Assembly: GCA_964576585.1 (NCBI GenBank)
Contig: CAZNWO010000008.1
Coordinates: 1-44,736, forward strand
Origin: GCA-2730975 sp964576585
GTDB lineage: Bacteria; Verrucomicrobiota; Verrucomicrobiia; Opitutales; Seribacteraceae
Direction of reading: 5' to 3'
Length of the DNA stretch: 44,736 nt
In this document: positions 16,919 to 25,609 of the stretch, one piece after another
Numbering within the stretch: the first letter of the stretch is position 1
Layout: each line of letters begins with the position of its first letter
The notes under the pieces: model-generated
Told to the model about the DNA's origin: nothing
Databases searched by the model: none
The model's input: only the letters and a program-made list of their open reading frames with translations
Translations under genes and position numbers: made by a program

Positions 16919-19378
16919 ATGAAAAAGTTAATTATTGCGGAAAAACCAAGCGTTGCGAGAGACCTCGCCAGAGTGATTGGCAGCAAATCGAAAAATGGTG
17001 ACCGTTACGAAGACGACGAAGTCATTATCGACTCCGCCTTGGGACACTTGGTCGAACTGTACATGCCCGATGATTTTGACAAAAAGCTCAAGAAATGGAG
17101 GCTGACTAACCTGCCCATCCTTCCAGACGAATTTAAGCTCAAACCAATCGTCAACACGAAGAAAAAGTTCAATGAGCTGAAGAAGTTGATGCATCGGGAA
17201 GACGTCGGTGAAATCGTCAACGCCTGTGACGCAGGACGCGAGGGCGAACTCATTTTCACCTACGTCTACGAGCTCGCAGGTTGCAGCAAGCCCGTGCAAA
17301 GACTCTGGATGCTGTCGATGACCGACCAGTCCATTCGTTCCGCATACCAAAACCTGCGCCCAGGGGACGACCTACTTCCTCTCCAAGACGCAGCCCGTTG
17401 TCGTTCCGAGTCGGACTGGCTGATCGGAATAAACGGCACTAGGGCCGTCACCCTGAAGAAGAGCCGAGGCAAGAGCAGACAAATGACCACAGTCGGTCGT
17501 GTTCAGACCCCTACCCTTTCACTAGTCGTAGAACGCGAACTGGCAATTCGGAACTTCAAGCCTCGCAAATACCACAAAATCACCGCAAGATTTGGCTTGG
17601 AGAACGGCGAGTACGAAGGTCTCTATCAAAGGCCATCATTCAAGAAGGATTCGGAAAACGAGCATGACCGCATAGATCGAATCTGGGATGAAGAGCAGGC
17701 CGAGTCGCTTCACCAAGCTCTTTCAGCGGAAGAAACCGCTGCCGTCTCGGAAACAAAGCGACGCTCCCCCCAGCAAGCCGGGCGACTATTCGACCTCACC
17801 TCTCTGCAACGTGAGGCAAACAGGCAATTCCGTTACTCGGCCAGCCGAACCCTGAAGCTCGCGCAATCACTCTACGAAAAGCACAAGTCAATCACCTATC
17901 CAAGGACTGACTCAAAGGCTCTTCCTGAGGATTACGTCGAGACATGCATCGACAACTTGCAAAAGCTCCCGGGCAACTTGAAACCTCATGCCGAAAAAGT
18001 GCTCGGCAACAACTGGGTGGATGGTAATAACCGCAGGATTTTCAACGACAAGCAGATTAGCGACCACTTTGCGATCATACCCACGGATCAATCTCCTCAG
18101 GGTTTGAACGATAGCGAGCAAAGGATTTACGACATGATCGCAAAGAGGTTCGTGGCGGCCTTTTATCCCCCGGCCCAATGGGACGTGACCACGAGAAAGA
18201 GTTTGATTGGAGACCATCTGTTCAAGACGGAAGGACGTGTTCTGGTAGAACCATCGTGGCTCGCGATTTACGGAAAAGATCAACAAGGGGAAGACTCACT
18301 ACCAGCCCTCACGGATGCCGATCAAGAAAAGGCAAAAGTACTGGAAACGAATTTGGTTCCGGAAGAAACCAAACCGCCGGCTCACTACACGGAAGCTACC
18401 CTGTTGGCGGCAATGGAAAATGCAGGGAAACTCGTGGAAGACGAGGAGCTGGCTGATGCAATGAAGGAAAAAGGTCTTGGAACCCCAGCTACTCGGGCAT
18501 CCACCATTGAGCACCTCATAAACGAAAAGTACCTCCACCGAGAAAAAGGCAAGCTCTCTTCCACCAACAAAGGAGAGGAGCTTTGTGAATTTCTCCAAAC
18601 CGTTGGAGTCGACATCCTTACCAGTCCTGGGATGACAGGCGAATGGGAGTACAAGCTAAGGCAAATCGAAAATGGTGAACTGAGCCGTGATCAGTTCATG
18701 CGAGACATTCTCGAATTAACCAAGTCCGTAGTCCAAAGAACAGTTGGATTCAAGGAAAGCGAAGCCGATCTTCGGGAAACTGGACTCAGTTCTCCAATCG
18801 ACGGTTCACCTCTCTTCGAGGGCTTAGCCTACTACCAGACAAAGTCCGGGGACTTCAGGATTGGCAAATCCTTCGCCAGTCGTCGACTGGAAACCGATGA
18901 GGCCGAAATCCTCATCAAGAACGGTCGAGTGGGACCACTTGATGGGTTTGTTTCAAAAGCAGGACGACCGTTCTCGGCAATGCTCAAGCTAGACGAGGAA
19001 AACAAGGTAACCTTCGTATTCAACGAAACGCCTGGCTCGACCAATGCGGATGATCCGTCCACCATCGTGGATGCCCCCGTGGTCGGGAAATGCCCTATCT
19101 GCCAAAGCGAAGTACGTGAAACGGAAAACTCGATCGTATGCGTTCAGAATCCCATCGTATCCAAGGGCAAGTGCAGGTTTCGCATCACGAAAACATTACT
19201 GGACAAATCTATCCCATCCGAAGAATTAAGAAAACTTCTCAATGAAGGAAGGACTAGCTTGATTCAGGGATTCAAATCGAGAAAAACCAGAAGACTTTTC
19301 GATGCAGTCCTATTCCTCAAGGAGGACGGTGGCATCGGCTTTGAATTTCCCTCCAACAACAAGCGCCGTTCCGCCTGA
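16919..19378 (+). CDS. topB: DNA topoisomerase III (type IA)
   Basis: An 819-residue type IA topoisomerase that relaxes or decatenates DNA through a single-strand break. The N-terminal Toprim domain contains IAEKPSVARDLA (6-17) and CDAGREGEL (103-111). The catalytic tyrosine is Tyr 327 in ITYPRTDS, followed by GLGTPATRA, a family motif. The C-terminal region has one four-cysteine finger-like segment (CPIC ... C ... C, about 720-747) and a final FKSRKTRRLFDAVL topo-type repeat. Length and DAGREGEL variant fit TopB rather than TopA. It is followed after 34 bases by the FmdB-like gene and lipA on the same strand. Confidence 0.94.
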   Translation: MKKLIIAEKPSVARDLARVIGSKSKNGDRYEDDEVIIDSALGHLVELYMPDDFDKKLKKWRLTNLPILPDEFKLKPIVNTKKKFNELKKLMHREDVGEIVNACDAGREGELIFTYVYELAGCSKPVQRLWMLSMTDQSIRSAYQNLRPGDDLLPLQDAARCRSESDWLIGINGTRAVTLKKSRGKSRQMTTVGRVQTPTLSLVVERELAIRNFKPRKYHKITARFGLENGEYEGLYQRPSFKKDSENEHDRIDRIWDEEQAESLHQALSAEETAAVSETKRRSPQQAGRLFDLTSLQREANRQFRYSASRTLKLAQSLYEKHKSITYPRTDSKALPEDYVETCIDNLQKLPGNLKPHAEKVLGNNWVDGNNRRIFNDKQISDHFAIIPTDQSPQGLNDSEQRIYDMIAKRFVAAFYPPAQWDVTTRKSLIGDHLFKTEGRVLVEPSWLAIYGKDQQGEDSLPALTDADQEKAKVLETNLVPEETKPPAHYTEATLLAAMENAGKLVEDEELADAMKEKGLGTPATRASTIEHLINEKYLHREKGKLSSTNKGEELCEFLQTVGVDILTSPGMTGEWEYKLRQIENGELSRDQFMRDILELTKSVVQRTVGFKESEADLRETGLSSPIDGSPLFEGLAYYQTKSGDFRIGKSFASRRLETDEAEILIKNGRVGPLDGFVSKAGRPFSAMLKLDEENKVTFVFNETPGSTNADDPSTIVDAPVVGKCPICQSEVRETENSIVCVQNPIVSKGKCRFRITKTLLDKSIPSEELRKLLNEGRTSLIQGFKSRKTRRLFDAVLFLKEDGGIGFEFPSNNKRRSA

Positions 19379-19412
19379 ACCGACTCAACGAAGCTCTCTC
19401 GAGACAACCAAG

Positions 19413-19736
19413 ATGGTTCCCGTCTATTCCTATCGGGTCGTGACCCCGCAAGGAATCGGCGAAATTTTTGAAGTCGAGCAGCCAATCGACTCTCCACCAT
19501 TGGACAAACACCCCTTAACCGGTGAAAAAGTGGAGCGCCTTTACGAAAGTCCACCCAACCTCGTCAAAAAGCACAGCGAAAAGTCGGAAAAAAGAATTCT
19601 TTCTCCCGAAAACCTGCGAAAGAACGGCTTTTCCCGTTACGAGCGAGATTCAACGTCTGGCAATTATAACAAGACTGCCGGAAAAGATGGACCGGACGAA
19701 ATACCTGCGGATCAAACAAGCGAATCGACGGGTTAA
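19413..19736 (+). CDS. FmdB-like small protein without zinc-ribbon cysteines
   Basis: A 107-residue protein beginning VPVYSYRV, with EVEQPIDSPPLDKHPLTGE and later a GFSRYERD...KTAGKDGPDEI segment. This follows the layout of FmdB-family putative regulators (PxYEYRC..C.. FEV.Q..S.PPL..CP.CGG), but every zinc-binding cysteine is replaced; the protein contains no Cys. Similar cysteine-free forms are, from my recollection, usual in Planctomycetes and Verrucomicrobia. The function is unknown. The ATG at 19413 aligns with the family start. It lies between topB (34 bases before) and lipA (8 bases after), so it is probably cotranscribed with both. A longer frame starting inside topB was not preferred. 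Confidence 0.7.
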   Translation: MVPVYSYRVVTPQGIGEIFEVEQPIDSPPLDKHPLTGEKVERLYESPPNLVKKHSEKSEKRILSPENLRKNGFSRYERDSTSGNYNKTAGKDGPDEIPADQTSESTG

Positions 19737-19744
19737 AGAAAAAG

Positions 19745-20614
19745 GTGCCCGAAAAAGCACACAGTAATCGAAAGCCAAAATGGCTACGCGCGAAGCTTCC
19801 TTCTGGCCCAAATTACGGGAGAGTTCACAAGATAGTTGAGGAAAACGACCTCAATACCGTATGCCAAAGCGCCCATTGTCCGAATGCGGGCGAATGTTGG
19901 TCTCGCGGCACGGCGACGATCATGATCCTTGGGAACGTATGCACTCGGGCGTGTTCCTTTTGCGCGGTTGAAAGCGGTCGTCCGACCGAATTGGACTTGG
20001 GCGAACCCTTGCGCGTCGCACAAGCGGTAAAGAAAATGGCATTGCGCCATTGCGTATTGACTTCAGTTGCAAGGGATGAACTGAAGGATGGAGGAGCATC
20101 CGTGTGGGCGGCGACGATTCAATCCGTAAGGCATCACAACCCAATGACCGCCATCGAAGTTCTTATCCCCGATTTTCAGGGCAAGAAGGACTCATTGGAT
20201 ACAGTACTGGACGCAAAGCCGGACATATTGAACCACAATATGGAAACGGTCGAACGCCTGCAAAGACCCGTACGAAAGACTGCAAGCTATTCGCAAACGC
20301 TTGGAGTCCTCAGACATGCCAAGAGCAGAGGATTTCCCACGAAATCGGGCATCATGTTAGGTCTGGGAGAAGAAGAGCACGAGATTGAAGAAACCATCCG
20401 CGACCTCGCTGTCGAAAAACTAGACATACTGACCATTGGCCAATACCTCCAACCCTCCCCCGACCACGCCCCAATCGACCGATGGGTAACCCCCGAGGAA
20501 TTCGAACATTGGAAGGTTTTCGCGCTGGGTAAAGGAATTGGCGTAGTCGAGTCCGGACCTCTCGTGAGATCCTCCTATCATGCAGACGAACAGTCCATGA
20601 GATTCGCGTCCTGA
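19745..20614 (+). CDS. lipA: Lipoyl synthase
   Basis: A 289-residue radical-SAM enzyme that inserts two sulfur atoms into protein-bound octanoyl groups to form lipoyl cofactor. The auxiliary 4Fe-4S cluster motif is C40-x4-C45-x5-C51, the radical-SAM motif CTRACSFC has Cys 66/70/73, and the C-terminal RSSY (275-278) provides the serine ligand of the auxiliary cluster. The start is GTG at 19745 with an AAAGAAAAAG run upstream. No lipB is in the window. The enzyme serves pyruvate and 2-oxoglutarate dehydrogenases and the glycine cleavage system. Confidence 0.97.
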   Translation: MPEKAHSNRKPKWLRAKLPSGPNYGRVHKIVEENDLNTVCQSAHCPNAGECWSRGTATIMILGNVCTRACSFCAVESGRPTELDLGEPLRVAQAVKKMALRHCVLTSVARDELKDGGASVWAATIQSVRHHNPMTAIEVLIPDFQGKKDSLDTVLDAKPDILNHNMETVERLQRPVRKTASYSQTLGVLRHAKSRGFPTKSGIMLGLGEEEHEIEETIRDLAVEKLDILTIGQYLQPSPDHAPIDRWVTPEEFEHWKVFALGKGIGVVESGPLVRSSYHADEQSMRFAS

Positions 20615-20632
20615 AAACAAGCTTCAGGATGC
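20606..20632 (+). terminator. Stem-loop at the lipA stop codon
   Basis: A 10-bp stem (20606-20615 with 20623-20632, one G-T pair) with a 7-base loop spans the lipA TGA. No T-run follows, so it is a weak intrinsic terminator at best; it may protect the 3' end of the messenger. The rest of the 181-base stretch to the convergent oxidoreductase holds nothing else I can recognise. Confidence 0.4.
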
Positions 20633-20795
20633 ATCCCAAGAGACTTGAGCTGTACTAGGCTCACTTGCAAGCCCCCCTGCAATCTCGCAAATCCCTGCAG
20701 CGACCTTCAACATCAGCTCGACGTAGCCGAGCAATAGTAAGGAAAGCAGAAAGGTCCGGGCGGCTGCCGACTCAAATGGGGACAACGGCAGGGTG

Positions 20796-22079
20796 CTAAA
20801 CCTTGGGTTTCCAGCCCTTTCGATAATCCCTGCCCCAGAGCTTCTCGGCAGCGGGATCGTCAACTAGCTTTCCGCCTGCATCGGGATCACAGGCAATTCC
20901 TCCCCGGGTACGATATGCGATGTTCCCGAGGTGACACAGCTTGGCGCTGTCCTGAGCATCCCCAATGTCGGAGTTCAGGCTAACACTCTTGTCGCGGATA
21001 GCATCGACAAAATTACTGAAGTGAGCAGGCTCACCTCCCGGCCCCGATTTTTTGTCGATCTCCTTTCCGTCAGGATCGAGAATCTGATAATCGTTGCCTC
21101 CTCGCATTACCATGGAACCCTTTTCGCCGTAAAACTTGCAGAATGGTCTATTTTCATCGCGACGAGGATCGCAACTACTCCCACTCCACGCAGCGTAGCA
21201 GTGACCGAAGTCAAAGGTGGCCTCGCCCGTATCCGGGGTTTCCTGATCGTCGTCGTAATAGTAGCGACCCCCGTTATAGGTAACTCGCGAAGGAAGGTTC
21301 ACGCCGAGCCCCCATCGAGCGACGTCGAGAGAATGCACTCCGTTATTGGCGATCTCTCCACCACCCCAGTGCCAACGCCAATGCCAATTGTAATGAACCA
21401 GATTGTCCACATAGGGGAAGTGAGGAGTCGGTCCTTGCCAAAGTTCGTAGTCAAGGTTGGCGGGAGGAGGCGCGGGCTTGCCCTTGCCTATCGAGGGCCG
21501 ACGATTGTTGTACCAAGTCCGCGCGGAAAGAACCTTGCCGATCACTCCTTCACGAAGACGCTGTATTCCCTCGCGCACGAAAGGATAACTCCTGCGTTGG
21601 TTTCCCATCTGAACTCGCCTATCGTACTTTTTAGCGGCCGCGACGATCATATCGGCCTCGGCCATGTTGTGGCTTCCCGGCTTCTCGACGTACACGTGTT
21701 TGCCCGCCTGCATGGCGAGTATCGATGCCGGTGCATGCCAAAAGTTTGGAGCTGCAATTGAGACTGCATCCACTTGCTTGTCTTCGAGAATACGCCTGAA
21801 GTCGCTAACTCCCTTGGCTCTCCCCTTGGTCATGGCCTTGGCTCCACGGGAAAGGCGACTTTCGTCGACGTCGCAAACGTAGGAAACCTCGACTTCGGGG
21901 GTTTCGGCAAAACGCCTGACGTGGGCAATGCCTCGGCCAAGCCCGATGACGCCGACCTGCAAGCCGTTGTTCGCCTTGTTGGCCGCCTTTATGGCTCCGG
22001 GAGAGACAATCGCTCCAACTCCGAGGATGGATGTCTGCGACAAAAAACGACGACGCGTGGAAAAGTTTTTATCTTTCAT
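20796..22079 (-). CDS. Tat-exported Gfo/Idh/MocA-family oxidoreductase
   Basis: A 427-residue NAD(P)-dependent oxidoreductase. The N-terminus has a twin-arginine signal (TRRRFL at 8-13, hydrophobic stretch to about 30), so it is predicted to be exported folded with its cofactor. The Rossmann motif VGVIGLGRG is at 42-50 and the catalytic-type EKPGSHN at 132-138. A tryptophan/histidine-rich segment (HYNWHWRWHWGGG) and a GVHSLDVARWGL helix are typical of the large verrucomicrobial/planctomycete subgroup. The substrate is probably a sugar or inositol derivative, but is unknown. It is divergent from a second family member with a 102-base shared control region. Confidence 0.9.
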   Translation of the reverse strand: MKDKNFSTRRRFLSQTSILGVGAIVSPGAIKAANKANNGLQVGVIGLGRGIAHVRRFAETPEVEVSYVCDVDESRLSRGAKAMTKGRAKGVSDFRRILEDKQVDAVSIAAPNFWHAPASILAMQAGKHVYVEKPGSHNMAEADMIVAAAKKYDRRVQMGNQRRSYPFVREGIQRLREGVIGKVLSARTWYNNRRPSIGKGKPAPPPANLDYELWQGPTPHFPYVDNLVHYNWHWRWHWGGGEIANNGVHSLDVARWGLGVNLPSRVTYNGGRYYYDDDQETPDTGEATFDFGHCYAAWSGSSCDPRRDENRPFCKFYGEKGSMVMRGGNDYQILDPDGKEIDKKSGPGGEPAHFSNFVDAIRDKSVSLNSDIGDAQDSAKLCHLGNIAYRTRGGIACDPDAGGKLVDDPAAEKLWGRDYRKGWKPKV

Positions 22080-22108
22080 TTAAGGGATGGGTTAAATTTC
22101 AACTACAG

Positions 22109-22137
22109 CTTGACCGACTTTACGGTCGCCAATCAAG
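22109..22137. promoter_or_regulatory. Palindromic candidate operator between divergent oxidoreductases
   Basis: GACCG (22112-22116) and CGGTC (22123-22127) form a perfect inverted repeat around six bases, nested within CTTGA (22109-22113) and TCAAG (22133-22137). It is central in the 102-base region between two divergent genes, a natural place for a shared regulator. No regulator gene is adjacent. Function is inferred. Confidence 0.35.
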
Positions 22138-22181
22138 TTCTTTTGCTTGCGCCAAGCAGAATTCTGCTGAAAGAACATCTC

Positions 22182-23144
22182 ATGAAACAAATAGTAATTG
22201 GCTTCTTCTGCATGACTATGAGTATCCTCGCAAATGGAGAAAAGGAACTGCGACTAGGTCTAATTGGCCTCGACACCTCGCACGTCGTGGCCTTCACGAA
22301 GATACTGAACGACTCGAAGCATCCTCAGCACGTAAAGGGAGGAAAGGTTGTGGCGGCCTTCAAGGGGGGAAGTCCCGACATTTCCGCAAGCAGAGACAGG
22401 ATTGATCGATTTACGAAGACGCTGGTGGAACAGTATGACGTAAAGCTCTATCCCACCATCGAGAAAATGTGCAAGGAGGTCGATGCCGTGCTACTCGAGA
22501 GCGTCGACGGCCGCCCTCATCTCAAGCAAGCCAAGCCCGTAATCGAGGCAGGCCTGCCCATCTACGTCGACAAACCCTTCGCCGGTTCCCTCAAGGATGC
22601 ATTGAAGATCTTCGAGCTTGCCGAGAAGAAGGAGGTTCCCATCTTCACGTCGTCCTCGCTTCGTTTCGCCAGAGCCACCTTGGCTGTTCGGAATGGGTCG
22701 ATTGGCAAGGTCGTACATTGCGAAACTCATTCCCCATGTTCGATCGAACCAAGTCACCCCGATCTCTTCTGGTATGGCATTCACGGAGTCGAATCCCTGT
22801 TCACGGTCATGGGAGCCGATTGCCTCTCGGTATCTCGAGGAAAGACCAAGGACAACCTGATCGAGGTCAAGGGGAAGTGGAAAGGCGATCGCATTGGAAT
22901 CTTCCGTGAGGGCAAGGGATACGGCGGGCTGGCCAAGGGGGAAAAAGGTGAGGCCGCAGTGGGCAACTACGATGGCTACGCCCCCATGGTCAAGGAAATC
23001 GTAACTTTCTTCAAATCGGGCAAGCCGCCTGTAACCGCAAAGGAATCGATTGCCATATACGCCTTCATGGAAGCCGCCGACGAAAGCAAACGAAGGAATG
23101 GGAAGGAAGTCACCTTGGAAGAGGTGCTGAAGAAGGCAAAATGA
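22182..23144 (+). CDS. Secreted Gfo/Idh/MocA-family oxidoreductase
   Basis: A 320-residue oxidoreductase with a short signal peptide (MKQIVIGFFCMTMSILANG). The N-terminal dinucleotide fold is LGLIGLDTSH (25-34), which departs from the usual GxGxxG, and the catalytic-type motif is DKP (130-132) instead of EKP. ESVDGRPHLKQA (about 106-117) and HGVESLF are also seen. Both departures leave it open whether NAD(P) is bound in the normal way. The start at 22182 gives the signal peptide and has GAAAGAA upstream. It overlaps the START-domain gene by four bases (ATGA) and so is translationally coupled to it. Confidence 0.85.
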   Translation: MKQIVIGFFCMTMSILANGEKELRLGLIGLDTSHVVAFTKILNDSKHPQHVKGGKVVAAFKGGSPDISASRDRIDRFTKTLVEQYDVKLYPTIEKMCKEVDAVLLESVDGRPHLKQAKPVIEAGLPIYVDKPFAGSLKDALKIFELAEKKEVPIFTSSSLRFARATLAVRNGSIGKVVHCETHSPCSIEPSHPDLFWYGIHGVESLFTVMGADCLSVSRGKTKDNLIEVKGKWKGDRIGIFREGKGYGGLAKGEKGEAAVGNYDGYAPMVKEIVTFFKSGKPPVTAKESIAIYAFMEAADESKRRNGKEVTLEEVLKKAK

Positions 23145-23782
23145 AGAGTGTTGGCCTTGGGTGGGCAAGCCTCGCAATCGCTCTGTCGAGCATCGAGGCA
23201 AACCCAGCGAAGTGGAAGAAAGTGAATGAGGAGGACGGCGTAAAGGTCTATGAAAGAAACATAGGCGATCTCATCGCCTTTCGCGGGGAAGGCAAAATCA
23301 AGGCGCCGTTGGGCAAGCTTTTGTACGTGATCGAGGACTCGGCGCATTGGAAGGAGTGGATAGAGAACTTTGACTCGGGGCGAGTGCTGGAAAGAAAATC
23401 ACCTTTTCACAAGGTCTTCTATCAATCCTTCGACTCTCCCTTCCCCGTAAAAGATCGCGACATAGTATACGAGGCTAGGACCACCAGAGAAACCGACGGC
23501 AACAAAGTAATCATCGCAATGCGCTCAGTCTTCCACCCGAAGGCACCCAAGACAGTGGGCGTCAGGGTAGACTTGAAATACACCCGCTACGAAATTACAC
23601 CTCTCTCCGATGGACACCTCCAGGTCGTGCTCGAAACTTCATCCGATCCCGGAGGTTCCCTGCCGGGCTTCCTCGTAAACTGGGCTCAGCGCGACTATCC
23701 CTTGAAGCTTTTCAAGGGCCTACGTCGCCAAGTCAAAAAGAAGCACGCAAAGTTCGCGCCCTTGCCACCGAAAAACAACTAA
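23141..23782 (+). CDS. Secreted START-domain (lipid/hydrophobic ligand binding) protein
   Basis: A 213-residue protein with an N-terminal signal peptide (about 1-21) followed by one START-type helix-grip domain. Typical features are WKKVNEEDGVKVYER, the DSAHWKEWIENF helix, SPFPVKDRDIVYEA (about 98-111) and the long C-terminal amphipathic helix. START domains bind lipids or other hydrophobic molecules in a closed cavity. Its ligand is not evident. Translational coupling to the oxidoreductase suggests the two act on the same compound, perhaps the exported oxidoreductase's substrate; this is inference. Confidence 0.82.
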   Translation: MKSVGLGWASLAIALSSIEANPAKWKKVNEEDGVKVYERNIGDLIAFRGEGKIKAPLGKLLYVIEDSAHWKEWIENFDSGRVLERKSPFHKVFYQSFDSPFPVKDRDIVYEARTTRETDGNKVIIAMRSVFHPKAPKTVGVRVDLKYTRYEITPLSDGHLQVVLETSSDPGGSLPGFLVNWAQRDYPLKLFKGLRRQVKKKHAKFAPLPPKNN

Positions 23783-23808
23783 CTGGTTTAAATACCCGAC
23801 CAACTCTC

Positions 23809-25209
23809 ATGAAGAAAACATTGCTAGTCTTGCTTTGCTTCGTTTCGGCAATGCTTGCCGATGCGAAAAAACTGCCGAACTTCGTGATCATTTTCATGGA
23901 CGACATGGGCTACGCCGACATCGGTCCGTTCGGGGCCAAAGGTTATCCTACGCCAAACTTGGACCGCATGGCCAAAGAGGGAAGGAAGTTCACCGACTTT
24001 TACGTCACTCAGGCCGTGTGCTCGGCTTCTCGGGCAGGTTTGCTCACGGGATGTTACAACGTGCGGATCGGCATACTCGGCGCACTGGGGCCGAAGTCCA
24101 GCCATGGCATTGCTGCTAGCGAGTCAACCATTGCAGAGATATGCAAGCAAAAGGGCTACGCCACGGCATGTTACGGCAAATGGCACTTGGGGCATCACAA
24201 GAAATTCCTCCCCCTGCAGCATGGCTTCGACGAATATTACGGCCTACCGTATTCCAACGACATGTGGCCGTACCATCCGGGAGTAATGCATCTGCCGATG
24301 GAGCAAAGGCTCAAGCGTTGGCCTCACCTTCCGTTAATCGAAGGCAATGCAGTCATAAACGACAAGGTTTCGGGAAAAGATCAGGAAGAGCTGACCACCC
24401 TGTACACGGAGAAAACAGTTAGTTTCATTGAAAAAAACAAGGACAAGCCTTTCTTAGTCTATTTGCCGCACAGCATGGTTCACGTACCACTTTACGTTTC
24501 CGAGAAATTCAAGGGTAAGAGCAAGGCAGGGCTGTTCGGAGACGTGATGATGGAAGTGGACTGGTCGGTCGGACAAATCCTCGAAACTCTGCGAAAGCAC
24601 AACCTTGCCGAAAACACGCTGGTAATTTTCACTTCCGACAATGGTCCCTGGCTTAGCTACGGAGATCACGCGGGTTCCGCCGCCCCCCTTCGGGAGGGCA
24701 AAGGCACCATGTTCGACGGAGGATGCCGAGAACCCACCCTTGCATGGATGCCCGGCACCATCCCGGCGGGCTCGGTATGTTCGACACCCGCAATGACCAT
24801 CGACATTCTTCCCACGATTGCCCACTTGATTGGAGCCAAACTGCCACAACATGGAATAGACGGGAAGAACGTTTGGCCGCTTTTTACAAAAGACACAGCC
24901 AAATCTCCGCATGAAGCCTATTACTTCTACTATGGCAATCAGCTGCAGGCCCTGCGATCGGGGAAATGGAAACTTCACTTTCCTCATGGTTATCGCACAA
25001 TGGCAGGACGCCCCGGAGGCACGGGAGGTGTCCCGACCAAGTATACTCAAGCCAAGATCGGGTTGTCCCTCTTCGACTTGGAGAAAGACATCGGCGAAAC
25101 CACCAACTTGAAGGATAGGTATCCCGACGTCACAGAAAGACTCTCTGCGCTCGGCAAAGCCTTCGACGCCGATCTTCGCAAGACTAGGCGACCTGCCGGC
25201 AGGCTATAA
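23809..25209 (+). CDS. Secreted sulfatase (formylglycine dependent)
   Basis: A 466-residue arylsulfatase-family enzyme with a signal peptide (MKKTLLVLLCFVSAMLADA). The active-site motif CSASR places Cys 71 for conversion to formylglycine. Metal ligands Asp 31-Asp 32 (MDDMGYAD) and the SDNGPW motif are present, as is GKWHLG. It should hydrolyse sulfate esters of a polysaccharide or glycan in the periplasm or outside the cell; the target is unknown. It starts 26 bases after the START-domain gene. The maturase that makes formylglycine is not in the window. Marine Verrucomicrobiota often carry many such sulfatases. Confidence 0.94.
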   Translation: MKKTLLVLLCFVSAMLADAKKLPNFVIIFMDDMGYADIGPFGAKGYPTPNLDRMAKEGRKFTDFYVTQAVCSASRAGLLTGCYNVRIGILGALGPKSSHGIAASESTIAEICKQKGYATACYGKWHLGHHKKFLPLQHGFDEYYGLPYSNDMWPYHPGVMHLPMEQRLKRWPHLPLIEGNAVINDKVSGKDQEELTTLYTEKTVSFIEKNKDKPFLVYLPHSMVHVPLYVSEKFKGKSKAGLFGDVMMEVDWSVGQILETLRKHNLAENTLVIFTSDNGPWLSYGDHAGSAAPLREGKGTMFDGGCREPTLAWMPGTIPAGSVCSTPAMTIDILPTIAHLIGAKLPQHGIDGKNVWPLFTKDTAKSPHEAYYFYYGNQLQALRSGKWKLHFPHGYRTMAGRPGGTGGVPTKYTQAKIGLSLFDLEKDIGETTNLKDRYPDVTERLSALGKAFDADLRKTRRPAGRL

Positions 25210-25288
25210 TCCAGCACCGATCAACGATGTGGGAACCACATTCAGCTCATCAATGATTCGCACCATCAAATCCTATAAAACAAGCAAG

Positions 25289-25546
25289 ATGAAAAGACAC
25301 ATAGCCACCATCTCATTGATCACAAGTGCAGGGGCATTGCTATTGTCCATTTCAAACTTAATGCGGGCAGACGTGATCGCAGAAAGGGCCTTGCTGAAAA
25401 GGGAAAAGGAACTTGTCCAACGCATGGAACCAAAGGCATCTACATTCCTCGAACAAATGGGAGTAAAGCCCTATGAGAATTCTCCCCAAACGATCGATGA
25501 ATTTCTCCAACCATTAATTCAGATAATCGACAATCTGGATGGATAG
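25289..25546 (+). CDS. Small exported or membrane-anchored protein, unknown
   Basis: An 85-residue unknown protein. It begins MKRHIATISLITSAGALLLSIS, a signal peptide or single anchor, followed by a charged helical segment (about 28-50) and an acidic end. No family is recognised. The ATG at 25289 is preferred because it opens the hydrophobic segment; the frame extends 20 codons upstream. It lies between the sulfatase and the kinase gene on the same strand. Confidence 0.5.
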   Translation: MKRHIATISLITSAGALLLSISNLMRADVIAERALLKREKELVQRMEPKASTFLEQMGVKPYENSPQTIDEFLQPLIQIIDNLDG

Positions 25547-25609
25547 TTGATTGCATGGAAAAGGGCTTTCCTCAATCGACCAGAGCAGTTGTTTCAATAA
25601 GAATAGATC

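Noticed and set aside
20624..20863. A 79-codon minus-strand frame with a hydrophobic stretch
   Set aside because: It starts inside the 3' end of the oxidoreductase gene, has no ribosome site, and its hydrophobic part is short; it could be real but I cannot support it.
20931..21761. A 276-codon open frame on the plus strand
   Set aside because: Antisense to the Tat-exported oxidoreductase; no family features.
22491..23201. A 236-codon minus-strand frame
   Set aside because: Antisense to the second oxidoreductase gene with no domain features.
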